A DNA stretch of 64,000 nucleotides, from positions 1,054,001-1,118,000 of the forward strand of contig NC_022567.1 in NCBI RefSeq assembly GCF_000478885.1, given 5' to 3'. The stretch is from Adlercreutzia equolifaciens DSM 19450. Its GTDB lineage: Bacteria; Actinomycetota; Coriobacteriia; Coriobacteriales; Eggerthellaceae. Shown here piece after piece: positions 26,843 to 35,056 of the stretch; position 1 is the stretch's first letter, and the number at the start of each line of letters is the position of its first letter. The position numbers and the translations under genes are program-made. The notes under the pieces are model-generated. The model saw nothing but the letters and a program-made list of their open reading frames with translations, did not search any database and was not told where the DNA came from.

Positions 26843-28156
26843 ATGGCCCTTCCCATCGTCGCCATCGTGGGCCGCCCGAATGTGGGCAAGTCCACCTTGG
26901 TCAACCGCATCGCCCAAACCGGCGACGCCATCGTGCACGAGATGCGCGGTGTCACCCGCGACCGCAGCTACCACAAGGCTGACTGGAACGGCGTCGAGTT
27001 CATGCTCATCGACACCGGCGGCATCGAGATGGGCGGCGACGACGCCTTCCAGGGCTCCATCCGCGCCCAGGCCTTCGAGGGGGCGCGCGAGGCCGACGTC
27101 ATCATCTTCCTCGTGGACGGCAAGGCCGGCATCAACACCGACGACGAGGAGGTGGCCCGCATCCTGCAGAAGGCGGGCAAGCCGGTGTTCGTCGCCGTGA
27201 ACAAGATGGACAACCCGGCCCGCATGGATGAGGTCTGGGAGTTCTACGCGCTGGGTCTGGGCGACCCGTGGCCGGTGAGCGCCCAGCACGGCAACGGCAC
27301 GGGCGACTTGCTGGACGAGGTCGTGAACGAGCTGCGGAAGGTAGAGGTCGTTCCGGAAGAGGAGGTCGAGGCCATCAACGTGGCCATCATCGGCCGCCCG
27401 AACGCGGGGAAAAGCTCGCTCACCAACAAGCTCACCAACAACAACCGCTCCATCGTGTCCGACGTGGCCGGCACCACGCGCGACGCCATCGACACGCTGG
27501 TCGAGCACGAGGGACAGATGTACCGTATCGTGGACACCGCGGGCCTGCGCCGCAAGAGCCAGATCGACGAGGACGTGGAATACTACGGCTTCGTGCGGGC
27601 CATGCGCGCCATCGACCGCGCCGACGTGGCCCTGCTCGTCATCGACGGCACGCTGGGCCTCACCAACGAGGACCAGCGCGTGGCGGGGTATGCCGCCGAG
27701 CGCGGGTGCGCCATGGTGATCGTCCTGAACAAGTGGGATATCGTGGAGGGTCCCGAGGAGAAGGCGAAGATCCGAGAGCGCATCGAGGATCGCATGACGT
27801 TCGTGGGCTATGCGCCGGTGGTGGCCATCTCCGCGCTCACCGGCAAGCGAGTCGACCGCATCTGGAACGCCATCGACGATGTGTACGCCAACTACAGCCG
27901 CACCATCCCCACGGCCCGTTTGAACACGTGGCTCGCCGGCATCCGCGAGACGGGGCACACCGTGTCGAAGGGCAAGGCGGTGCTGCGCATGAAGTACCTC
28001 ACCCAGACCGGTACCTGCCCGCCCCACTTCACCTTCTTCGTGAATCGCCCCGATGTCGTGGACGACAACTACGAGCGCTATCTTGAGAACCGCATGCGCG
28101 AGGCCTTCCCGCTTGAGGGCACTCCCATCCGCCTCAAGTTCAAGAAGAAGGACTAG
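26843..28156 (+). CDS. der: ribosome-biogenesis GTPase Der
   Basis: A tandem GTPase required for 50S assembly, 437 residues. The first G domain starts IVGRPNVGKSTLVNRIA, with DTGGIE and NKMD. The second has IIGRPNAGKSSLTNKL, DTAGLRRKSQ and NKWD. A C-terminal KH-like domain contains HFTFFVNRP. It lies 18 bp after the radical SAM gene and 3 bp before plsY, a widely conserved neighbourhood (DUF512-der-plsY-gpsA). Confidence 0.96.
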   Translation: MALPIVAIVGRPNVGKSTLVNRIAQTGDAIVHEMRGVTRDRSYHKADWNGVEFMLIDTGGIEMGGDDAFQGSIRAQAFEGAREADVIIFLVDGKAGINTDDEEVARILQKAGKPVFVAVNKMDNPARMDEVWEFYALGLGDPWPVSAQHGNGTGDLLDEVVNELRKVEVVPEEEVEAINVAIIGRPNAGKSSLTNKLTNNNRSIVSDVAGTTRDAIDTLVEHEGQMYRIVDTAGLRRKSQIDEDVEYYGFVRAMRAIDRADVALLVIDGTLGLTNEDQRVAGYAAERGCAMVIVLNKWDIVEGPEEKAKIRERIEDRMTFVGYAPVVAISALTGKRVDRIWNAIDDVYANYSRTIPTARLNTWLAGIRETGHTVSKGKAVLRMKYLTQTGTCPPHFTFFVNRPDVVDDNYERYLENRMREAFPLEGTPIRLKFKKKD

Positions 28157-28159
28157 CCC

Positions 28160-28864
28160 GTGGACACCGTCATCACCTACTTGACCCTGTCGTTCGTCGT
28201 CTCGTTTCTGCTAGGCTCCATTCCCTGGGGCGTCATCGTCTCGAAGCTGGCCTTCCACAAGGACATCCGCGACGAGGGGTCGGGCAACATCGGCACCACC
28301 AACGCCTTCCGCGCCATGGGAAAGGTCGGGGGCGCGCTCGTATTCGTTCTCGATTTCGGGAAGGGGCTTCTGTCCGGCTGGCTCGCGGCCTTTGTGTTCG
28401 CCCCGGCCATAGCCGCGGTGCCGGTGGACGCCGCCACTCCCGACGGCCAGCTGCTTCTCGGCATCTTCGGCAATCCGGCTTTGAATCCGGTGGGTCTCGC
28501 TTTGGCCCTTGCTTTCGCGGGCTGCACGCTCGGCCACATCTTCAGCCCCTGGCTCAAGTTCAAGGGCGGCAAGGGCATCGCAGTGGCCGCTGCCTGCCTG
28601 TGGTTCGTGTTCGGTCCGGTGGGTTTTTTCATCGAGATCGCCGCGTTCGCCTTCGGCATTGCCATCACCCGCTGCGTGTCTGTGGGCTCCATCGCCGCGG
28701 CGGCCATCTGCCCGCTGCTCGCCCTGTACTTCTACTGGGGCCAGTGGGTACCCTGGCTCATCATTGCCGCCACGGCCTGCGTCGTCATCTGGGCCCACCG
28801 CGCCAACATCGCCCGCCTGCGCGCGGGAACTGAGAGCAAGATAGGTGGTAAGAAATGCGCGTAG
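28160..28864 (+). CDS. plsY: glycerol-3-phosphate acyltransferase PlsY
   Basis: A membrane acyltransferase that uses acyl-phosphate made by PlsX to acylate glycerol-3-phosphate. It is 234 residues long with several hydrophobic segments. Conserved motifs are LLGSIPWGVIVSKL, DEGSGNIGTTNAFRAMGK, and FKGGKGIAVAAA. The GTG start lies 3 bp after der. It overlaps gpsA, which makes glycerol-3-phosphate, by 10 bp. Confidence 0.94.
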   Translation: MDTVITYLTLSFVVSFLLGSIPWGVIVSKLAFHKDIRDEGSGNIGTTNAFRAMGKVGGALVFVLDFGKGLLSGWLAAFVFAPAIAAVPVDAATPDGQLLLGIFGNPALNPVGLALALAFAGCTLGHIFSPWLKFKGGKGIAVAAACLWFVFGPVGFFIEIAAFAFGIAITRCVSVGSIAAAAICPLLALYFYWGQWVPWLIIAATACVVIWAHRANIARLRAGTESKIGGKKCA

Positions 28865-29853
28865 CAGTGATTGGGGCCGGTAGTTGGGGAACAGCTTTGG
28901 CACTCGTGCTGGCGGAAGCGGGGCACGAGGTGGTGCTCTGGGCCCGCACGCCCGAGGTGGCCCGCGCCATCAACGAGGAGCACCGCAACCCGCGCTACCT
29001 CTCGGACTACCGCCTTCCTTCCGCCATCCGCGCCACCGCCGAGTACGCGGCTGCCTGCGACGGCGCCGAGGCCGTGGTCATCGTGACGCCCTCGGCTGCC
29101 CTGCGCTCGGTGGCCGCCGACCTGCGAGAGCTCGTCGCGCCTGCGACCCCCATTGTCATCTGCTCGAAGGGCGTGGAGGAGAAGACGGGCCTTCTGCCTA
29201 TCGATACCTTCGCCGCTGAGCTGGGGGGCGCGGGCCGCATGGCGGTGCTGTCGGGCCCGACTCACGCCGAGGAGGTCATCTGCCGCAAACCGTCGGCCGC
29301 GGTGGTGGCCTCGGCCGACGAAGGGACGGCGCTCTTCTTCCGCGATCTGTTCGCCACGCGATTTTTCCGCACTTACACCTCCGACGACCCGGTGGGCGTG
29401 GAGCTGTGCGCCGCTTTCAAGAACGTCATTGCCATTGCCGTGGGCATCTCCTACGGCATGGGCTTCGGCGACAACACCGCGGCCATGCTCATCACCCGCG
29501 GGCTCGCCGAGATGAGCCGCATGGTGGTGGCGGCCGGGGGAGAGGCGCTCACCTGCATGGGGCTGGGAGGTGCCGGCGACATGGTGGTCACCTGCATGTC
29601 GCAGCACTCGCGCAACCGCCGTTTCGGCGAGCAGTACGTGGCCCGCGGGCTTACCCTGGACGATTTCACGGCCCAGACCCACATGGTGGTGGAAGGCGCT
29701 ATCGCCTGCAAGACCCTGGCCACGCTCGAGGCCCGCTACGGGGTCGATTTGCCCCTCACCGACACGGTGCGCAGCGTCGTGTGGGAAGGGGTGAACCCGC
29801 GCGAGGCCGCGGCCGCCCTCATCGATCGGCCGCTTAAGAGCGAGTTCTACTAG
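28855..29853 (+). CDS. gpsA: glycerol-3-phosphate dehydrogenase (NAD(P)+)
   Basis: Reduces dihydroxyacetone phosphate to sn-glycerol-3-phosphate for phospholipids. It is 332 residues long. The Rossmann motif is VIGAGSWGTALALVLAEAG. SGPTHAEEV contains the family's SGP signature. The catalytic lysine is in CAAFKNVIAIAVGI, with NTAAMLITRGLAEM and GLGGAGDMVVTC downstream. It is the final gene of the tyrA-gpsA run. A palindromic element follows 20 bp later. Confidence 0.96.
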   Translation: MRVAVIGAGSWGTALALVLAEAGHEVVLWARTPEVARAINEEHRNPRYLSDYRLPSAIRATAEYAAACDGAEAVVIVTPSAALRSVAADLRELVAPATPIVICSKGVEEKTGLLPIDTFAAELGGAGRMAVLSGPTHAEEVICRKPSAAVVASADEGTALFFRDLFATRFFRTYTSDDPVGVELCAAFKNVIAIAVGISYGMGFGDNTAAMLITRGLAEMSRMVVAAGGEALTCMGLGGAGDMVVTCMSQHSRNRRFGEQYVARGLTLDDFTAQTHMVVEGAIACKTLATLEARYGVDLPLTDTVRSVVWEGVNPREAAAALIDRPLKSEFY

Positions 29854-29873
29854 TAAGCTCGTTCCAGCTGTCC

Positions 29874-30001
29874 AGCCCGAGCTTCGGGGCGGGGGTGCCG
29901 TGCTCAGACAGCGGTCTATGGCATTTCTCGCCGGGGGTTCGGGCCTTTCCGTTTGCCATAGACCGAACTGCGCGCGGCACCCACGCCCCGAATCTCGGGC
30001 T
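29874..30001 (+). repeat. palindromic element, copy 5
   Basis: A 128-bp element after gpsA. Outer arms are AGCCCGAGCTTCGGGGCG... and its near complement ending CGCCCCGAATCTCGGGCT. The left core is GTGCCGTGCTCAGACAG, the right core CTGCGCGCGGCAC. The inner stem is GGTCTATGGCA/TGCCATAGACC. Arms differ from all other copies while the cores are kept. Confidence 0.8.
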
Positions 30002-30075
30002 TACTCCGTAAAATACGAGCGATTGCCTTAAGATTTCGCCAGGTAAACGGGGTGCATACATGGTCGCAACCGTCG

Positions 30076-30117
30076 GGCCTTCCCGCTTCTGTGAGGACGG
30101 GAAGGCCTTATTGTTGT
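30076..30117 (+). terminator. terminator-like hairpin
   Basis: A perfect 10-bp stem GGCCTTCCCG/CGGGAAGGCC is followed by TTATTGTTGT. It is the first terminator-like structure downstream of gpsA and element copy 5. Confidence 0.6.
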
Positions 30118-30309
30118 CATCAGCCGAGCGGAAGGGCGGAAATCCGGGCAACCGGGCGCCCGTACCGCGAGGTCCTTGACAACCAATTCGAGCTTTCCGT
30201 CGCACCGTCTCCTGCGTGAACCCTCCTCTCTCCTCTCTCTCAAAACCCTCGCGGCGGAAACGATTTCCATGCGCACGTTATCCCCTTCTCCTCCGTGCGT
30301 ACTGAGCAA

Positions 30310-30345
30310 AGCTCCTCCGGTTCCCCTGCCGGAGGAGCTTTTTTA
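30310..30345 (+). terminator. strong intrinsic terminator upstream of the second kinase gene
   Basis: The stem AGCTCCTCCGG/CCGGAGGAGCT (11 bp) is followed by six T residues. It lies 126 bp before the kinase ATG, so it either ends a small transcript or attenuates the kinase mRNA. Confidence 0.75.
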
Positions 30346-30470
30346 TGGGCATCTCTTTGCGGCCGCGCCTCGTTTTCCCCTTGTCGTATGCCGTTTTCGC
30401 CTTGCAGTTTCCCCTCTGATGACGTACTGTTAAGCAAGCAAATTTCGAAGGGGAAGGGTGCGCCGCCGTT

Positions 30471-33029
30471 ATGAAGACGACTGAGAACGCCGTCCGGGAT
30501 CGGAAGGGCTTCGCGCGCCTGACCTTGGTCATCGTGCTCATCTTCGCAGTCATGGGGGCCTCTATCTGGGCCGTCTCGAAGAAGACCTCCGACGACATGG
30601 CCGATGCCGCCATTCTGAACCTCAACGAGAACTTGAACCTCATGGAAAGCACGGTGGAGGCCATTCAGGACAGCGAGGCGCAGTTCCAACGGCTTTTGGC
30701 CACCGAGCTTGCCGCCGCGGGCGATCCGGCCGCGGCTGTGGAGCGCTTGGGCAAAAGCGATGCCGCCGCGCTCATCTCCGTCGTGCCCGAGGGGGCCGAC
30801 GTCGGCGTCTCCAACGACGGCGCCCCCTTCGATCCGGCGTCGCTCGATTTCAGCGGCGGGGGAGCCATCGAGGGGCTGCCCGTCTCCCAGGCCTACGTGA
30901 ACGCCGAGGGCAGCTGGGCCTACACGGTGAAGTGCCCCATCGAACGGGACGGCGTCCCCATCGCCGAGCTGTACACCGAGTATACCTTCGACGCCATCGA
31001 TCAGTCGCTGCCCCAGGGCTTCTATGGGCAGCGGGCCGTGCTCTACCTCATGGACGCCGCCACGGAGCGCTTCGTGCTGAAGCCCGAGGGCATGGGCGAG
31101 CGCGATGCGGGGCACGTGAACCTGGAGGACTTTTACCGGGCCAACAACATCACCGATCCGGCCATCCTCTCCATGGTGGCGGACGGCGTCGAAAACCGCG
31201 AGAACATCATGTTCGCCCATAAGGTGAAGGGCGCCGAGGCCCTGTGCTATTTGTGGTCCATCGGCGACGGCACCACCTATCTGGTGGGTTATGTGCCCAT
31301 GGAGGCCATCCAACGCGAGGCCCAGGCGGTGAACGTCGCCCTGATCATGGTGGCCTCCATCACGATTGCGGCCTTCTGCCTGTGCGTCATCCTGTACGGC
31401 TTCAACCGGCGCAAGCAGGCCCGGGCCCAGCGGGCGCGGGAGGAGGAGCGCGCGCTGCACGCCGAGCAGCTCGCCCAGGCGCTTCGGGCGGCCGAGGTGG
31501 CCAACGAGTCGAAATCGGCCTTCCTCGCCAACATGTCTCACGACATCCGCACTCCCATGAACGCCGTGCTCGGCTTCACCACCATCATCGAGAAGGAGGC
31601 CGACAACCCGGCCAAGGTGCGCGACTGCGCCGGCAAGATCATGGCCTCGGGGCGCCATCTGCTCGACCTCATCAACGACGTGCTGGACATCTCGAAGATC
31701 GAGAGCGGCAAGGCGTCGCTCACCCTGGCGGAGTTCGACCTGGGTGACTCTCTGGCCGCCGCGGAATCCATCATCGCGCCCATGGCCCGGGACAAGGGGC
31801 AGACGTTCTGCGCGGAAATCCGCTCCGTCCGCCACGAGCGCCTCATCGGCGACGAGACGCATCTCAACCAGATTCTGCTGAACCTGCTGTCGAATGCTGT
31901 GAAGTACACTCCGGAGGGCGGTCGCATCTGGCTGCGCTTCATCGGGCTTCCGGCGCATTCCAACGCGCTGGAGCATCTGCGCATCGAGGTTGAGGACGAT
32001 GGCTACGGCATGACGCCGGAGTTCCTTAAGACCATCTTCGACTCGTTCACGCGCGCCGAGAACTCCACCACCAACAAAGTGCAAGGGACGGGCCTCGGCA
32101 TGTCCATCACCAAGAGCCTCGTCGATCTCATGGGCGGCACCATCGAGGTGGAAAGCGAGGTGGGGAAAGGGTCGCTGTTCCGGGTCGATTTGGAGCTGCG
32201 CATCCCCGAGGAGCAGGCCGCCGGGTACTTCTGGGAGCGCGCAAGCATCAAGAGCATGCTCGTGGCGGACGCCTCGCCTGCGGCGCACGCGGCCATTGCC
32301 GATTTCATGGAGGGCACGGGCGTGGAAGTGGACGTGGCGGCCAGTGCCGATGAGGCCCGCAAGCTGGTGGAGGCGCGCGGCGGCTACGACGTGGTGCTCG
32401 TCGGCGTCCCGTGGCTCGACGATGCCGCCGTGCGTGCGGCCGACGGCCTGCGGGCGAGCGCGGAGACGCCGCTTCTGTTCATGCTCGAGCACACCTTCGA
32501 CCAAGACGACGACGTGGTGCTGCCGCACGGCGCGGCGGTGCTGACCAAGCCCTTCTTCCCCTCCATGCTGAAGCAGAAGATCGAGGCCGTGCGCGGCGTG
32601 GGCGCCGACGAGGACGACGATCTGGCCCAGGTGCTTTCCGGCAAGCACTTCCTCGCCGCCGAGGACAACTTCCTCAACGCCGGCATCCTCACGGATCTGC
32701 TGGAGATGGAGGGCGCCACGGTGGAGATCGTCGAGAATGGCAAGCTGGTCGTCGAGCGCTTCGAGCGCTGCGAGCCCGGCGAGTTCGACGCCATCCTCAT
32801 GGACGTGCAGATGCCGGTCATGAACGGGCATGCGGCCGCCCGGGCCATCCGAGCGCTCGCGCGGCCCGATGCGGCAACCATTCCCATCTTCGCCATGACC
32901 GCCGATGCCTTCGTGGAAGATGAGAAGGCGGCGCTGGCCGCCGGCATGAACGCCCATGTGGCGAAGCCCTTAGAGATAGACGAGCTGTGGCGCGCCGTCG
33001 ACCGCTTCGTCGAGAAAGGACGATCATGA
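30471..33029 (+). CDS. hybrid sensor histidine kinase with two receiver-like domains
   Basis: An 852-residue kinase of the same design as the one at 16128. One membrane helix lies near residues 18-37 and another near 285-308, with an extracytoplasmic sensor domain between. The HisKA motif FLANMSHDIRTPMNAVLGF holds His357. A HATPase domain follows (GTGLGMSITKSL). About residues 588-710 look like a receiver that lacks the phospho-acceptor aspartate (VVLVGVPWLDD). The final receiver has Asp778 in ILMDVQMPVMNG. No DNA-binding domain is present. The stop overlaps the binding-protein gene by ATGA. Confidence 0.9.
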   Translation: MKTTENAVRDRKGFARLTLVIVLIFAVMGASIWAVSKKTSDDMADAAILNLNENLNLMESTVEAIQDSEAQFQRLLATELAAAGDPAAAVERLGKSDAAALISVVPEGADVGVSNDGAPFDPASLDFSGGGAIEGLPVSQAYVNAEGSWAYTVKCPIERDGVPIAELYTEYTFDAIDQSLPQGFYGQRAVLYLMDAATERFVLKPEGMGERDAGHVNLEDFYRANNITDPAILSMVADGVENRENIMFAHKVKGAEALCYLWSIGDGTTYLVGYVPMEAIQREAQAVNVALIMVASITIAAFCLCVILYGFNRRKQARAQRAREEERALHAEQLAQALRAAEVANESKSAFLANMSHDIRTPMNAVLGFTTIIEKEADNPAKVRDCAGKIMASGRHLLDLINDVLDISKIESGKASLTLAEFDLGDSLAAAESIIAPMARDKGQTFCAEIRSVRHERLIGDETHLNQILLNLLSNAVKYTPEGGRIWLRFIGLPAHSNALEHLRIEVEDDGYGMTPEFLKTIFDSFTRAENSTTNKVQGTGLGMSITKSLVDLMGGTIEVESEVGKGSLFRVDLELRIPEEQAAGYFWERASIKSMLVADASPAAHAAIADFMEGTGVEVDVAASADEARKLVEARGGYDVVLVGVPWLDDAAVRAADGLRASAETPLLFMLEHTFDQDDDVVLPHGAAVLTKPFFPSMLKQKIEAVRGVGADEDDDLAQVLSGKHFLAAEDNFLNAGILTDLLEMEGATVEIVENGKLVVERFERCEPGEFDAILMDVQMPVMNGHAAARAIRALARPDAATIPIFAMTADAFVEDEKAALAAGMNAHVAKPLEIDELWRAVDRFVEKGRS

Positions 33030-34339
33030 GACGTATCGCGAGCAAGCGCGCCCGCAAGGGGGCCGTGGCCGTCGTCGCCCTCGTCGGCGCTTTAGTGCTC
33101 GGGGCCTGCAGCGCTCCGGCGCCGGCGGAGAATCTGGCCGTGCAGGATGCCGACGAGGGGCGCACGGTGAACTTCTTCAGTCCCATGGAGAAGATCAGCC
33201 CCGACACCGAGAACACGGCCCGCACGGCGAGCGACCTGACGATCGCCATGGCAGAGGAGCGGCTCGGGCTCACGCTGGCCTATCACACCTACACGGCCGA
33301 GAACTACCAGGACAAGACTTACGACGAGGTGTGCCTGGAGCGGGCCCGCAACAATTCGGACGATCTGTACCTGCTGAACACCGATACCATTGTGACCCTC
33401 GGGTCGGAGGGGCACTTGGCCGACCTGTCGGGGCTTTCCTGCGCCCAGAACCTGCGCGAGGTGGTGCGCACGGCCAACACGGTCGATGGCAAGCTCGTGG
33501 CCATTCCCCAAGAGGTAGTGGCCTACGGCCTGTTCGTGAACAAGGATATCTTCGACGAATGCGAGCTTTCGCTGCCGAACACGCCCGAGGAGTTTCTGGA
33601 ATGCTGCCGGGTTCTCAAAGAGAAGGGCTATGAGACGCCCATCGGCGCCAACCGTTGGTGGCTGGAGACCTTCGTTTTCGCCCAGGCCTACGCCGATCTG
33701 TACAACGGAGGAGACGTGGCCGCCGAGGTGCAGGCCCTGAACGCCGGCGAGGCCCGCTACAGCGATTACATGCGCCCCGGGTTCGAGTTCTTGAAGACGC
33801 TGATCGACCTCGGCTACGTCGATGCCGAGAACGCGCTGGTGAGCGAGGCCTTCGAGGGAGCCGGCGAGGGTGAGGACTTCATGGCGGGAAAATGCCCCAT
33901 CGTCATGGCCTACTGGGGCGCGGCCAACACCGATACCGCCTACGGCAGCCCCTCGTTCAACATGGAGGTCATCGGCTTTCCGAGCGCGCGCGGCCAGATG
34001 CCCGTGCTCTCCATGACCGGATGCGGCGTGGGCGAGCGGGCCGAGCACCGCGATGAGGCCCTCGAGGTGGTGGACGTCATTTGCTCGGACGAGGCCCTGC
34101 AGCTGTACGCCGAGACCAACCGCGTCATCTCGCCGTCGAAGAACGTGGAAGTGGAGTGCGTGGAAGCGCTTCGCCCCTTGAACGATCTGGTGCAGGCCGA
34201 TACCTACGTGCTCGCCTCGAACGCGGGCATGGATGTGGAGCAGTGGGGCAATACGTGCCTCATCGTGCGCGACCTTCTGGGCGGTGCCTCGGTGGACGAG
34301 TGCATGGCGAAGCTTGATGCGCTGCAGGATGCCGCCTAG
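33026..34339 (+). CDS. extracellular solute-binding lipoprotein, kinase-coupled (second copy of the module)
   Basis: A 437-residue solute-binding protein translated from an ATG that overlaps the kinase stop (ATGA). A basic N-terminus and hydrophobic segment end in the lipobox VLGAC, a Sec-type lipoprotein signal, unlike the twin-arginine signal of the paralogue at 18389. Binding-protein features include YLLNTDTIVTLGSEGHLADLS, AIPQEVVAYGLFVNKDIF and FMAGKCPIVMAYWG. No transporter genes adjoin, so it probably senses a ligand for the kinase. Ligand unknown. Confidence 0.85.
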   Translation: MRRIASKRARKGAVAVVALVGALVLGACSAPAPAENLAVQDADEGRTVNFFSPMEKISPDTENTARTASDLTIAMAEERLGLTLAYHTYTAENYQDKTYDEVCLERARNNSDDLYLLNTDTIVTLGSEGHLADLSGLSCAQNLREVVRTANTVDGKLVAIPQEVVAYGLFVNKDIFDECELSLPNTPEEFLECCRVLKEKGYETPIGANRWWLETFVFAQAYADLYNGGDVAAEVQALNAGEARYSDYMRPGFEFLKTLIDLGYVDAENALVSEAFEGAGEGEDFMAGKCPIVMAYWGAANTDTAYGSPSFNMEVIGFPSARGQMPVLSMTGCGVGERAEHRDEALEVVDVICSDEALQLYAETNRVISPSKNVEVECVEALRPLNDLVQADTYVLASNAGMDVEQWGNTCLIVRDLLGGASVDECMAKLDALQDAA

Positions 34340-34403
34340 GACGTTCGACCTGTCCGCGCTCTCGGGCGCTACAGGGTCTCGGTTGCTCCGGTGCCCGGGA
34401 GCG

Positions 34404-34871
34404 CTACTTGGCGAGCGGCTGCTGCTCCAGTTTCAATAGGGCGGCGTTGATGTCGTTGGTGGGTTTGCCGGTGGCGGTGACGATGCGGTGGGTTGGTACG
34501 AGCAGGGGAGTGGGGCAGGCGCGCAGGGCGGCGCCGACGGAGCGGAAGGAGCCGGGGCGCCCCAGCGTTTCGGCGAGGGCGCGGGCCGTGGTCGTGTGCC
34601 CGTAGGGGATGTTCGCCGCGGCCTTCCATACCTCCTGCTGGAAGGCGCTGCCATCGGGGCGCATGGGAACGGTGAACGCCGAGCGCTGGCCGGCGAGGTA
34701 GGCCATGATCTGGTTGGCGGCCTCGGTGGTGAGCGCCGTGGGCTGTCGGTCGCCGGGGAGGTTCTGCTCGCCGAAGCTGACGGCGGTTACGGCGGTACCG
34801 TCGGCGGCGATGGTGACGGGCCCGAACTTCGTCGGATAGGTGAAGAAGGTGCTGCGAGTCGTGCTGGGCAT
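34404..34871 (-). CDS. alkyltransferase-like (Ogt/AGT fold) protein lacking the catalytic cysteine
   Basis: A 155-residue member of the O6-alkylguanine-DNA alkyltransferase family. FQQEVWKAAANIPYGHTTTA and the helix-turn-helix arginine (Arg110 in FRSVGAAL) are present. At the active site, family PCHRV reads VPTHRIV, with Thr127 (codon ACC) in place of the cysteine. The preceding NGRNP-type segment is also altered (LRACP). It therefore cannot act as a suicide alkyl acceptor. It may bind alkylated DNA and recruit excision repair as ATL proteins do; ATLs usually carry Trp at this position. The start with GAGGACACCC upstream is preferred over an in-frame start 156 bp further out. Confidence 0.8.
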   Translation of the reverse strand: MPSTTRSTFFTYPTKFGPVTIAADGTAVTAVSFGEQNLPGDRQPTALTTEAANQIMAYLAGQRSAFTVPMRPDGSAFQQEVWKAAANIPYGHTTTARALAETLGRPGSFRSVGAALRACPTPLLVPTHRIVTATGKPTNDINAALLKLEQQPLAK

Positions 34872-35056
34872 GGGTGTCCTCGCTCTCGTCGGAAGGCGTC
34901 GGCGCCCCATCGGGGCGCGGGCGCATCTGCGGGGCCGGCCGTGGGCGCCGGGCCGCTCCGTGCAGGTTTGCCGCTGATGGTCATTATAGGCCGTCGGGGC
35001 CTCGCCGTCGCGGTAGAATGTCGCCATCGGAAAGCCGCGAGATGAGGATGCGTCCT

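Larger units (their letters stand above)
30002..30470. other. 469-bp intergenic region without a gene
   Basis: Between element copy 5 and the second kinase gene no protein-coding gene is convincing. The region holds two intrinsic-terminator-like hairpins (30076-30117 and 30310-30345), a GC-rich structured patch around 30125-30170, and a pyrimidine-rich stretch at about 30210-30245. It could encode a small RNA or a leader that controls the kinase, but no known riboswitch is recognised. Confidence 0.5.

Noticed and set aside
30240..32957. Minus-strand open frame of 905 codons opposite the second kinase
   Set aside because: Same composition effect; it has no recognisable domain, and the plus strand carries full HisKA, HATPase and receiver motifs.
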